Assembly: GCF_025642115.1 (NCBI RefSeq)
Contig: NZ_CP106753.1
Location: 1,697,501-1,761,500, forward strand
Direction of reading: 5' to 3'
DNA length: 64,000 nucleotides
Origin: Chitiniphilus purpureus
GTDB lineage: Bacteria > Pseudomonadota > Gammaproteobacteria > Burkholderiales > Chitinibacteraceae
The position numbers were made by a program, and so were the translations under genes. Each line of letters opens with the position of its first letter. The stretch's first letter is position 1. Under the pieces are notes generated by a model. That model was not told the origin of the DNA and made no database searches. It saw only the letters and a program-made list of their open reading frames with translations. Shown here piece by piece: positions 27,829 through 35,847 of this stretch.

Positions 27829-28444
27829 TGATAAATACAATTCCGATTCAAAAGCGGGGTTGCTGCTTTTGGAGGCGGAGAAATATTGCGAGAACCATCA
27901 ATTTTTAGAGGCTATACGCCTTCTTGAGAATATTCAAGAAAACGATATGCCGGAGAAATTTTTCTTGCTGGGTTACGTATATGAAACAGGGGGCGACGGG
28001 GTGCCGCAAGATACGGAGAAAGCAAAGTTTTTTTACGGGAGATATGCAGAAGAGCTATCCATCCTATTTGGGAAAGGGAATCTTGAAGCTGGTTTTGTTA
28101 TGGCGGGAAAATATCAGTACGGGCAAATTGTCCCAAGAAGTGAAAAAAAAGCCATGGATATATACGAAAGATGTGCTGAGCACGGTCATGCGCAAGCAGC
28201 GTTTCATTTGTCGACAATTTGGCAATACGGTTGGTGCGGTGTTATCGCAAATGAAGCTCAACAAATGTATTGGCTAGATCGGGCGGTGTTCCTGGAGTGG
28301 CCAGAAGCTTTGTATCACAAAGGGCTTATTTTATTGAAATCCGCGATCACTAAAGAGCAAAAAAAGCATGGCTTGGAGTTAATCAACAAAGCTGCTAAGG
28401 CTGGATTTTGGCCGGCTTTAGAGCATCTAAGTACAGTGAAGTAA
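27815..28444 (+). CDS. Sel1-repeat protein, putative immunity for tip 2
   Basis: About 209 aa from ATG 27815; GTG 27821 with GGGG upstream is an alternative start. The gene overlaps the stop of the tip 2 frame. It carries tetratricopeptide-like Sel1 repeats: FFLLGYVYETGGDGVPQDTE, AGKYQYGQIVPRSEKKAMDI, HGHAQAAFHLSTIWQYGW and AVFLEWPEALYHKG. Sel1 solenoids bind protein partners and are found among immunity proteins of polymorphic toxins. Low GC and tight coupling to the tip support that role. Confidence 0.65.
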   Translation: MCVINDKYNSDSKAGLLLLEAEKYCENHQFLEAIRLLENIQENDMPEKFFLLGYVYETGGDGVPQDTEKAKFFYGRYAEELSILFGKGNLEAGFVMAGKYQYGQIVPRSEKKAMDIYERCAEHGHAQAAFHLSTIWQYGWCGVIANEAQQMYWLDRAVFLEWPEALYHKGLILLKSAITKEQKKHGLELINKAAKAGFWPALEHLSTVK

Positions 28445-28460
28445 TGGTTGTAGATTAAAT

Positions 28461-28632
28461 GTCAGGTCCCGGATGAGTCTTTACCGTTCTTAAGAAGAGT
28501 TGGGGGTGCAAGTTTTGCCATCGCTTGAGGGCCTGAACAAGGGTTTCGTGGTTCAGCACCTTCTGCGGCAGATACTGGTTGTAGAGCCGACGAAGCGGTG
28601 CAGCGTCTTCTCCAGATCATTGCGACTGTTAA
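28461..28632 (-). pseudogene. IS481-like transposase C-terminal fragment
   Basis: The minus strand reads [11 protein letters not shown], then after a one-base deletion [20 protein letters not shown] and [15 protein letters not shown]. This is the C-terminal end of an IS481/integrase-core transposase (..LYN..LPQ..L...TPVQAL..W....P.LF). Only this end is left, and it is inserted between the tip 2 immunity gene and RHS cassette 3. Confidence 0.7.
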
Positions 28633-28641
28633 ATGATGTCG

Positions 28642-29243
28642 GTAAGCTGGTGACGTACAACCTGCGCTTCCCGGGGCAGTACTTCGACAAGGAGACGGGG
28701 CGGTTCTACAACTACTTCCGGGATTATGATCCTCGGGTCGGGCGGTATATCCAGAGCGATCCGATTGGGTTGGTGGGCGGGGTCAATACGTATGCTTACG
28801 CCCGAAATAGCCCAATTTTGTATGCTGATCCGAATGGGTTAAATCCCGTGGTTGGGGTTTCGATTGGTGGTGGATTGGCCGGCCCGCCTGGGGCTATTGT
28901 CGGTGGCATAATTGGACTTGGTGTTGGGCTATGGCTTGGGGACAAATTAACCGGCCCTAAAGCTGCGACACCTCCCGAGAATGCTCGAGATCCTAATGCT
29001 CCCAAAGCACCTGGTAAGCCCGGGCCGCAAGAAGGATTTGAAGACCCTAAAGGTGGAGAAGATTGGGTGCCAAATCCTAATCCTGGAGGAGGGGCTTCAA
29101 GCCATTGTTGGAAAGATAGCAAGGGTAATATTTGGTGTCCAACAGGCAAAGGCGGCCGTGCACACGGTGGGCCGCATTGGTATGTTCAAAAGCCTGGGGG
29201 CGGCTACGTGAACGTACGCCCCGGGCAGAATATTAATAAATAA
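28642..29243 (+). pseudogene. Orphan RHS C-terminal cassette 3 with HGGPHW-type toxin tip
   Basis: RHS homology starts abruptly at [20 protein letters not shown] and runs to [20 protein letters not shown] Gly/Ala-rich hydrophobic hinge follows ([19 protein letters not shown]), then a Pro-rich linker and a tip containing [20 protein letters not shown] and [20 protein letters not shown]. The HGGPHW signature resembles the Ntox37-type polymorphic toxin domain; I hold this loosely. There is no start codon of its own: the open frame to 28500 reads through the IS fragment. A 99-aa candidate immunity gene follows 13 bases on. Confidence 0.7.
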
Positions 29244-29256
29244 TAATGGGGCGACT

Positions 29257-29556
29257 ATGATTGATAACTTGATTATCAATGAACCAAATCCATTCTGGTC
29301 TTATTTGGACGAAAAGAGTTTTTTTGCTTGGCTTGAGTCAATACCTGCTGTGATTGAAGTGGTTGGCGATGGGGGCGGTTTGAATGTGTCTTTGCGAATC
29401 CCCCTTGAAGAATCGAGTCTTCGAGATTTGATTGCTTTGATGCATAGATATCAAATAGATAAGAGGTGCTTAAGGCGCTTTTGTGTTCCAGAAAATGAAA
29501 AGTGGTTCAAAGACCCAGAAAAATATTGGTATATTTCCGTGTTCGGAGATGCATAA
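29257..29556 (+). CDS. Putative immunity protein for RHS tip 3
   Basis: ATG 29257 has GGGG about 6 bases upstream. The 99-aa cytosolic, acidic product reads MIDNLIINEPNPFWSYLDEK, AWLESIPAVIEVVGDGGGLN, LRIPLEESSLRDLIALMHRY and ends KYWYISVFGDA. I recognise no domain. It is placed directly after the HGGPHW tip and is AT-rich like it, so immunity is the likely role. Confidence 0.6.
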   Translation: MIDNLIINEPNPFWSYLDEKSFFAWLESIPAVIEVVGDGGGLNVSLRIPLEESSLRDLIALMHRYQIDKRCLRRFCVPENEKWFKDPEKYWYISVFGDA

Positions 29557-29621
29557 ACGCCAACATGTATAGGGGTGTGAACGGAAATCCGGGTAACGAG
29601 ATGCGGATCTGTACGTCGATG

Positions 29622-29656
29622 GGGACTTACAATCTGCGCTTCCCGGGACAGTACCG
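29622..29656 (+). repeat. Residual RHS core fragment (fourth cassette relic)
   Basis: This short stretch encodes [10 protein letters not shown], the same core segment that opens the cassettes at 25.7, 27.2 and 28.6 kb, and then diverges. It marks the position of a lost or truncated fourth tip. Confidence 0.65.
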
Positions 29657-29999
29657 AGTGCGTCATGCAGGAATTGCTCGGACTTCACGCTACTTCTCGT
29701 CCGGATGTATCGCCATGAGGGGTCTGCAGCACATGGTCATCGGCTGCCGCGAATGGCGTTTCCCAGCCTGCGTCATCTACTGCGTAACGCCGGCTTAACG
29801 GTGATGCGGTGGCTCGGGCGCACAGACATCCTGACTTGTTTGGCAACATCCTTAGCAGCAAGCTCACGCTTAAATCCTTGCCGCCTCAACATGCCGCCGC
29901 AGGGCGGTTTGTGAGCGTTTCACAGCTTCAGTCGCGCTCGCTTGGCAAGCGAGGAAACAAACCAACAGGCAGCAAACCCGCGTCAATACACGGCTGCTT
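29657..29999. other. Gap without a supported gene
   Basis: It lies between the last RHS relic and repeat B. There are short frames only and no recognised domain, IS end or RNA. It is probably eroded mobile DNA. Confidence 0.4.
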
Positions 30000-30083
30000 C
30001 CCTTGAATACTCAAGAGGGCAGCAGAGAACAGAGACAGAAAAACGACGGAAAGTACGCTGGAAGCGGCGGTTTTGGCAGGGCC
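30000..30083. repeat. 84-bp repeat, copy B (right flank of RHS island)
   Basis: Same length and orientation as copy A at 21021-21104; it begins CCCTTGAATACTCAAGAGG and ends GGCGGTTTTGGCAGGGCC. Together the copies enclose about 9 kb of RHS sequence. Confidence 0.75.
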
Positions 30084-30135
30084 ATGTTCAACACGCCAAC
30101 CCTGGATTCCGCGCCAACACTGGTGTTCGGGCAAA

Positions 30136-30166
30136 AAAAATCCCAACCGATCAGGGTTGGGATTTT
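30136..30166 (-). terminator. Bidirectional hairpin terminator
   Basis: AATCCCAACC and GGTTGGGATT form a 10-bp stem around a six-base loop. An A-run on the left and TTTT on the right give a U-tract in both directions; the longer one serves the minus strand. Confidence 0.8.
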
Positions 30167-30169
30167 ACG

Positions 30170-30212
30170 TATTGGTGGTGGAACACGGAACCGAACCTGC
30201 GTCCGCTTTCCG
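30170..30212 (-). other. tmRNA/tRNA 3'-end-like sequence (possible attachment-site relic)
   Basis: The minus strand reads AGCGGACGCAGGTTCGGTTC then CGTGTTCCACCACCA, followed at once by the terminator at 30136. This matches the layout of a tmRNA 3' end (GGACGC, T-loop GGTTCG.TTCC, CCACCA). The T-stem no longer pairs well (GCAGG against CCGTG), and no tRNA-like 5' half is seen nearby. It may be an attL/attR-like copy left by an element that integrates at ssrA. Confidence 0.35.
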
Positions 30213-30266
30213 ATCCAAATAGTAATGCCTCTGCCTTGAGGACTTGGATTCGACGATTTGGCCGAA

Positions 30267-31382
30267 TCAATCCACCAGTTCGTAGCCGGTGCTGCGCCCG
30301 CCGCCGAGCGACTTCTTCAGCACGCCCAGTTCCAGCAACTGCGTGATGTCGCGCAGCGCGGTGTCGGGCGAGCATTTGGCTATTGCCCCCCACTTGCTGC
30401 TCGTGAGCTTGCCCTCGAAGCCGTCGAGCAGGCGGTTGAGCAGTTTCACCTGCCGTTCGTTCAACGGCATGCCCGCCCAGCGCTGCCAGAAGCGCGCCTT
30501 GGCTAGCACGCCGTCCGGCGTGGACTGCGCGCTGGCGACCGCGCGCCCGAGCGTACCGAGGAACCACGACAACCAGCCGGTGGCGTCGAGTGTGCCCTTC
30601 TGCGTGCGCTCCAGCACGTCGTAGTAGTCCTTGCGCTCGCGCTGGATTTGCGCCGACAGGCTGTAGAAGCGTTGCGGGCTGCCATCGGCTCGGGCCAGGA
30701 ACAGGTCGCCCACGGCGCGGGCGATGCGGCCGTTGCCATCGTCGAAGGGGTGTAGCGTCACTAACCACAGATGCGCCAGCCCGGCCTTGATGAGTGCGGG
30801 TTCGCCCGTCTCCTCGTTGGCCCATGCCAAAAACCGCGCCGTCTCGGTGGGCAGCACGTCGGCGGGCGGTGCCTGGAAGTGAACCTTGCGCCGCCCCACC
30901 GGGCCGGAAACCACCTGCATCGGCCCGGCGGCATCGTCGCGCCACTGCCCCACGGTGAGCCTATTCATGCCCGAGTACCCGGTCGGGAACAAGGCCGCGT
31001 GCCAGCCGAACAGGCGCTCGGCACTCAGTGGTTCTGCGCTGCGCGAAGTGGCATCGAGCACCATCTCCACGACGCCTTCGACGTGCCGATCCACCGGCGC
31101 GACCGCGCCGATGTCTACGCCCAGACGCCGGGCGATGGACGAGCGCACGGATTCCACGTTCAGTACTTCGCCTTCGATTTCGCTGGTCTTGACCACGTCC
31201 TCCGTCAAGGTGGTAAGGCTGGCCTGATCGCGCAGCGCCATGCCCACGTCGGCCAGACGGCCCAGCAGCAAGCCCTGGGCGCGGCTGACCTCGGTTAGAG
31301 GTGCAGTGAGCGCCGATAGGTCATAGTGCCAATTGGGCCAGTCGTCGGCCTGCCAGATGTAGAGTTTTTCTCCGCTATTCAT
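30267..31382 (-). CDS. Fic-family AMP-transferase (adenylyltransferase), class II-like
   Basis: About 371 aa from ATG 31382; a GTG at 31397 is an alternative start and neither has a strong ribosome site. The catalytic Fic loop is HPFDDGNGRIAR (the HPFx[D/E]GNGR consensus is complete), so it should transfer AMP to a hydroxyl side chain. An N-terminal inhibitory helix motif TSEIEG fits [S/T]xxxE[G/N], which places autoinhibition in the same chain. The N-terminus (IWQADDWPNWHYDLSALTAP) is of the DUF4172 type. The C-terminus (MPLNERQVKLLNRLLDGFEG, SPDTALRDITQLLELGVLKK) is a winged helix. Targets unknown. The promoter carries a cluster of short repeats. Confidence 0.9.
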   Translation of the reverse strand: MNSGEKLYIWQADDWPNWHYDLSALTAPLTEVSRAQGLLLGRLADVGMALRDQASLTTLTEDVVKTSEIEGEVLNVESVRSSIARRLGVDIGAVAPVDRHVEGVVEMVLDATSRSAEPLSAERLFGWHAALFPTGYSGMNRLTVGQWRDDAAGPMQVVSGPVGRRKVHFQAPPADVLPTETARFLAWANEETGEPALIKAGLAHLWLVTLHPFDDGNGRIARAVGDLFLARADGSPQRFYSLSAQIQRERKDYYDVLERTQKGTLDATGWLSWFLGTLGRAVASAQSTPDGVLAKARFWQRWAGMPLNERQVKLLNRLLDGFEGKLTSSKWGAIAKCSPDTALRDITQLLELGVLKKSLGGGRSTGYELVD

Positions 31383-31465
31383 GCGGAGATTGGACACCCG
31401 ATTCGCCGCAAACGCAAGCCATTCTCCGCGTTATGTGCGGCGAATCGGGCGACTAATCGCCGCAG
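31382..31465. repeat. Repeat cluster in the Fic promoter
   Basis: CCGATTCGCCGCA (31398-31410) and its exact reverse complement TGCGGCGAATCGG (31436-31448) flank the start region. Further copies of the core are ATTCTCCGCG (about 31421), AATCGCCGCA (about 31455) and the inverted TGCGGAGATT (31382-31391). Such spacing suits a multimeric repressor, possibly the Fic protein's own C-terminal winged helix. Confidence 0.6.
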
Positions 31466-31499
31466 GCCACACTTTCGCGGGTAGCGGCGTTCGCGGGGT

Positions 31500-31692
31500 C
31501 AGGGCCGAAACGTCGATCTTGCCAAGATGTATGCGAACTTCCAAGCGGCCTGTATCCGCCGTTGCGCAGCGTCCAGATCGCTTGGGCACCGCAGCCCCGA
31601 CATTCATAGCCGAGGGGGTCGACTGGGTCGATGATCTACAACTGCTCGGCGTCAACTATCTCGCCAGTGTGCTTATCACGTGCTGATTCCAT
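31500..31692 (-). pseudogene. Amber-interrupted zinc-ribbon protein gene
   Basis: ATG 31692 reads MESARDKHTGEIVDAEQL, then TAG where TGG (Trp) is expected, then IIDPVDPLGYECRGCGAQAI followed by WTLRNG. The start, ribosome-site-like GGGTGAG and CxxC motif look genuine, and a single nucleotide change explains the stop. Beyond about 31540 the frame degrades. I do not recognise the family; the CRGCG pair suggests a zinc ribbon. Confidence 0.5.
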
Positions 31693-31735
31693 TTTTTCTC
31701 ACCCCTGGTTCTGATTGCGATTGCGGCAGTGTTAA

Positions 31736-32065
31736 TCAAAATGATGCATACGAACGACTTGTTGTGGCGACGCGGCCGTCACGCTCCACCACCACTTCCA
31801 CCTCGTCGCCTTCCCGGAACGGGCTGCGCCAGACCCAGCCCTGTACGAATTGCCCGTCCAGCTCGAATTCCAGGTAGTCGGCTTCTTCCTCAACACTTGT
31901 GGTTGCCGAAGCTACTGCAATAGCTTGTGAACCTAATCCCACAGCTGCAGCCGCAACAGCGATGACGCCCATTGTGGTTCGATCACTATCGGTAAAGAAG
32001 AAGCTGGCGCCTTCCCGTGCCTTGCGTAGATTCGTGATCTTGCCATGCAGCAAGTGAATAGACAT
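31736..32065 (-). CDS. TsiV2-position membrane-family protein, C-terminally truncated (array 1, copy 3)
   Basis: The first about 95 residues match the other six members of this family (LHGKITNLRKAREGASFFFT, GVIAVAAAAVGLGSQAIAVA, GWVWRSPFREGDEVEVVVER), then the frame ends in an unrelated 14-aa tail. The second half, with the variable membrane hairpin and the conserved YFRY end, is missing. It is probably non-functional as an immunity protein. It is the last gene of the array behind the broken effector at 33524. Confidence 0.75.
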   Translation of the reverse strand: MSIHLLHGKITNLRKAREGASFFFTDSDRTTMGVIAVAAAAVGLGSQAIAVASATTSVEEEADYLEFELDGQFVQGWVWRSPFREGDEVEVVVERDGRVATTSRSYASF

Positions 32066-32070
32066 CGCGG

Positions 32071-32787
32071 TTAGTATCGGAAGTACATGACGCCCAGCTC
32101 ACCGGGGTCGCTGTCTTTACGTGCCTTTTTTGTAGATGCCACAAGATCGATGCTGGAAGGATTTTTCCAACCAAAGGCAGCAAAGCACCTTTCTGAAAGC
32201 CGAACAAATGGCATCCACTTCTTAGCCATAGATACAGTCATTAGCCCAAAGAATGCATATAGAAATACGGCCAAAAACGGCAGCCCATGCTTTAAAAACA
32301 CCATGTATAGCCCACCTCCTTGTATTGCGTTTTTTATTGCAAAAAACACGCACGAGAAGAGAACGACAAAGGTATTCCCCAAGAACCACCATTTGACAGC
32401 ATTTTTGATATGCGCCGATGCTCCTCTAGAGCAGTGTGGATACAACGCGATTGTTCGATCGGATGGGCGCATCATCGCGAAAGCGACGTAGTGTCCTCCC
32501 TCCTTCTCAACAGCTACCTCCACCTCATCCCCCTCCTTGAAGGGACTGCGCCATACCCATCCGCGAATATCAAGACCATCTATCTCAAACTCTAAATAAT
32601 CTGCTTCCTCGTCGACGCTAGTTGAGGCCGAAGCGACCGCAACAGCTTGCGAGCCAAGCCCAGCTGCCGCTGCAGCAACGGCAATGACGCCCATCGCAGT
32701 TTGATCACTATCCGTAAAGAAGAAGCTCGCGCTTTCTCGCGTCTTGCGTAAATTCGTGATCTTGCCGCGTAGAAGGTGAACAGGCAT
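32071..32787 (-). CDS. TsiV2-position membrane protein, putative T6SS immunity (array 1, copy 2)
   Basis: The product is 238 aa. The conserved N-terminus (LRGKITNLRKTRESASFFFT) includes an Ala-rich hydrophobic stretch GVIAVAAAAAGLGSQAVAVA. A small beta domain ending GWVWRSPFKEGDEVEV follows, then a PHCSRGASAHIKNAVKWW hinge and two membrane helices of variable sequence (FVVLFSCVFFAI, FLAVFLYAFFGLMTV). The conserved tail is KKWMPFVRLSERCFAAFGW to MYFRY. It is encoded behind a truncated VasX-type effector, in the place of tsiV2 in Vibrio. Immunity is inferred from that position. Confidence 0.7.
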   Translation of the reverse strand: MPVHLLRGKITNLRKTRESASFFFTDSDQTAMGVIAVAAAAAGLGSQAVAVASASTSVDEEADYLEFEIDGLDIRGWVWRSPFKEGDEVEVAVEKEGGHYVAFAMMRPSDRTIALYPHCSRGASAHIKNAVKWWFLGNTFVVLFSCVFFAIKNAIQGGGLYMVFLKHGLPFLAVFLYAFFGLMTVSMAKKWMPFVRLSERCFAAFGWKNPSSIDLVASTKKARKDSDPGELGVMYFRY

Positions 32788-32792
32788 CGCGG

Positions 32793-33509
32793 CTAGTATC
32801 GAAAGTACATGACACCCAGCTCGCCGGGGTCGGAGTCAGTACGTGCCTTTTTGGTGGACGCTACGAGGTCGATATTAGATGGACTAGCCCACCCTAATGC
32901 GGCAAAGCATCTTTCTGAAAGTCGAACAAACGGCATCCATTTTTTTGTCATTGATATCGTCATAATCCCAAAAAATCCGTACAAACCAAGGCCAGCCCAC
33001 GAAAGTGAGTATTTCCACATATCAATAAAAAATTCTATGCCATCACCAATTACAGCCAAAAAAGTTATGAAATACATAACGGATAGCACTATGCTCACCC
33101 CCACGAACCACCATTTGACAGCATTTTTAATGTGCGCCAATTTTCCACGAGAACAGTGCGGATATAGCGCTATGGTGCGATCAGAAGGGCGAGCTATCGC
33201 GTAGGCCACATAATGCCCTCCTTCTTTCTCCACCACAGCTTCAACCTCGTCGCCTTCACTAAAAGGGCTGCGCCATACCCAGCCTCTAACATCGCGGCCA
33301 TCTAGTTCAAACTCCAGATAATCCGCCTCTTCTTCAATGCTTGTGGTTGCAGAGGCGACAGCGATTGCCTGAGAACCTAGGCCGACGGCTGCCGCCGCAA
33401 CGGCAACGACGCCCATCGCAGTCTGATCGCTATCGGTAAAGAAGAAACTCGCACTTTCTCGCGTTTTGCGTAGATTCGTGATCTTGCCTCGCAGCACTTG
33501 TGCAGTCAT
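32793..33509 (-). CDS. TsiV2-position membrane protein, putative T6SS immunity (array 1, copy 1)
   Basis: The 238-aa product has the same layout as its neighbours and is closest to the copy at 48732: both start with AQVLRGKITNLRKTRESA and share a middle region VIGDGIEF..DMWK/DIWK. ATG 33509 has GAGGAATAGGA upstream. It is the first gene after the truncated effector, with a 14-base gap, exactly as copy 48732 follows the intact effector. The matching rank suggests that this copy and 48732 are the true partners of the two effector alleles. Confidence 0.72.
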   Translation of the reverse strand: MTAQVLRGKITNLRKTRESASFFFTDSDQTAMGVVAVAAAAVGLGSQAIAVASATTSIEEEADYLEFELDGRDVRGWVWRSPFSEGDEVEAVVEKEGGHYVAYAIARPSDRTIALYPHCSRGKLAHIKNAVKWWFVGVSIVLSVMYFITFLAVIGDGIEFFIDMWKYSLSWAGLGLYGFFGIMTISMTKKWMPFVRLSERCFAALGWASPSNIDLVASTKKARTDSDPGELGVMYFRY

Positions 33510-33523
33510 TCCTATTCCTCAAG

Positions 33524-34900
33524 TTACGGGCGCGGCGGGTATGAACCGGACCCGGCCGTGCTTCCTAAATCTGAAACACCGTATGGGCGATATGTTGCAT
33601 GTGGGCCGGCTTTTGGCGGTTCCGGCACATCAATTCCAAATACGGTTTTGAGCAAAGCGTCATCTTGCTGCTTGGCTGTTTTGAAAGCACCTTTGGTCTT
33701 GCATTTAATGCCAAAAGGCGTGATTTCTAGCCACTCTTGGAGCGCGTCATCTGTCAGCACGATGATTGCAAAATGAATAAAAATTGTCCCTACGGTAGCC
33801 CATGCCCCAATGGTCATGCCTAACACGCGAAGACCAACAATTAGAGCGGCTTTTTTGCCTAGTTGCTCTACCGCTACGCCTGCTGCGGCACGGCCCGTCA
33901 TTTGGGAAACAAGAGGTGCTGCGTAGCCAATCGCGCCAAAGATGGTTGAAGCACCGCTAACTAGCCCTAAAGCCCCCTTTGACCAATACAGAGTTCCGAG
34001 CCCATAGAGGCCTTTTCTATTTTTATCAATACCAGTAAGCACATCGACTACTCCAACAACAGCCGAAGTCACCCCCGATAACATACCACCGTAAAATTTC
34101 AGCTTCTGGTAGGTCCAGGACGTGTCGCTGAACAGCGCCTTCGCTGCGACTGCGCTCACATCCAGCATGGAAGCCGCAATCGTCGCGCCCGATGCTGCTA
34201 GCGCGAAGATGGATTTGGCATCGCCTTTGGCTTGTGCGTCCCGCGCCAGTTTTGCGAAGTTCAGCGCTTCGAGCACGCCAACGATAGCAGCAAGGCGGGC
34301 GTCCTTCAGTACAGACTTCGCCTTGGGGTCATTCTTCAGCGCGGCCCACTGTGCCTGGATGGCCTTGGCTTGCTCGGAAGGGCGCAGTAGGAGCTTCTCA
34401 GGGGTATCCGCGTCCTTGAGTTGTTGCAGGATGTCCGCACGAACAAAGCGTTCGTGCTTGATCTCGGTCTCGATCAACTTGCGCACATCCTCCGGGTCGA
34501 CCATCGCGCGCACCAGGAACATGTGCTTGATGATCTTCTCGCCCAACAAGTCCCCTGCCTTGTCCAGCTTAAATTTCTTGAAGATGGCGTCGCCGGCCGT
34601 GATTACCTTGGAATCAAGATTGCGCGTATTGACGCTCTTCAACGACACGCCAAAGGCCTTGCCGCCATCCTTGGCTTTCTGATTGGTGTTGAAGACCGAT
34701 TGCGCCTTCTTGTAGGTGTCAGCAAATCGCTGCAGATTTTTCAGGTTGGCAAGCGCGAACTCGTAGGCCCGCTCTGTCATGGGCGTGTTCATCTTGGCCA
34801 ACTGCAGCGCCTGGTCTACTTCCTCGATGACGGCTTTCTGGTTGAGCGCGACAGAACGCCACAGCAGGTTGCCCTTGACGCTCGCCTTAGCTTCTTCCAC
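33524..34900 (-). pseudogene. VasX/BTH_I2691-type effector, N-terminal half lost to IS
   Basis: The 458 visible residues equal the C-terminal part of the complete effector at 49463 (from VEEAKASVKGNLLWRS to the proline-rich end GSYPPRP). They include the helical region AFELANLKNLQRFADTYKKA-like and the membrane segments (GGMLSGVTSAVVGVVDVLTG, GLVSGASTIFGAIGYAAPLV, VIVLTDDAL). The frame is cut at its 5' end by the IS composite that begins at 34902. The trafficking and VasX_N half is gone, so it cannot be loaded normally. It remains a reservoir for recombination with the intact copy. Confidence 0.88.
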
Positions 34901-34933
34901 CTGACCTCCTCCCGCTTAACCGAGCGGTCGAAG

Positions 34934-35827
34934 CTAGAGATTTCCAGCTTCAAGGTGGGCGAGCCGGAACTCGCCCGGGGTCAGGTCACCCAGCGCACTG
35001 TGCGGCCTGAATTCGTTGTAATCCACTCGCCAACGCTCGATCTTCTCACGCGCGTCATCCAGCGACAGAAACCAGTGCACGTTCAGGCATTCGTCGCGCA
35101 GACTACCATTGAATGACTCGATGAACGCGTTATCCGTGGGTTTGCCGGGGCGTGAGAAGTCCAGCGTCACCCCATGCTCATACGCCCATTGATCCAGCGC
35201 CACCGAAATGAATTCGCTGCCGTTATCCACCCGGATCCGTTGCGGCGTCCCGCGCAGGGCTTGTACATGCTGCATCGTCGCCACCACATCGGCCGCTTTC
35301 AGCGCGAAATCCACCGTGATCGCCAGGCTCTCCCGGCTAAAATTATCCACCACAGTTAACGCCCGGATTTTCTGGCCGTTGAACAGCTGATCAGCGACGA
35401 AATCCATGCTCCAGCAGTCGTTCAAACTGGAGATCACCGGCCGCTCCTGCCGGTGTGCTGCAGCCACACGCCGTCTTGGCCGCTTGCGCCGCAGATTCAG
35501 CCCTTCCTCGCAGTAAATCCGGTAGGTCTTCTTGTGATTGATCAGCCAGCCCTCGCGCCGCAGCAGGACATGGATGCGTCGCGCCCCGTAACGGATGCGT
35601 GTGGCGGCAATCTCACGAATCCGTTGACGTTCGGCGCGATCATCGCGTGGCCTGGGCCGGTAGAAATACGTCGCCTGCCGCAGCTGCACCACCGCCGTAG
35701 CCCGTCGAATGCTGACGCGATACGCGTCGATCAGGCAGTTCGCCAGCTCGCGCCTGCGAGCCGGCTTCACAGCTAATGAAATGGCCCGCCCCTCTCTCCG
35801 CGGGAACATACTTTGATTGGGTTTCAC
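34934..35827 (-). CDS. IS3-family transposase OrfB (5' end displaced by IS110)
   Basis: This is an rve-type DDE transposase: SMDFVADQLFNGQKIRALTV (first D), RVDNGSEFIS (second D) and NAFIESFNGSLRDECLN (E) are all present, with the HTH_21-like region upstream (RIRYGARRIHVLLRREGWLI). The native part begins at AVKPARRREL near 35773; the 18 residues before it come from the IS110 end. In an intact element OrfB is made by -1 frameshift from OrfA. Here IS110 separates the two, so a fused OrfAB cannot be produced. Confidence 0.9.
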   Translation of the reverse strand: MKPNQSMFPRREGRAISLAVKPARRRELANCLIDAYRVSIRRATAVVQLRQATYFYRPRPRDDRAERQRIREIAATRIRYGARRIHVLLRREGWLINHKKTYRIYCEEGLNLRRKRPRRRVAAAHRQERPVISSLNDCWSMDFVADQLFNGQKIRALTVVDNFSRESLAITVDFALKAADVVATMQHVQALRGTPQRIRVDNGSEFISVALDQWAYEHGVTLDFSRPGKPTDNAFIESFNGSLRDECLNVHWFLSLDDAREKIERWRVDYNEFRPHSALGDLTPGEFRLAHLEAGNL

Positions 35828-35847
35828 CTTGCAGCAAGGAGACGATC

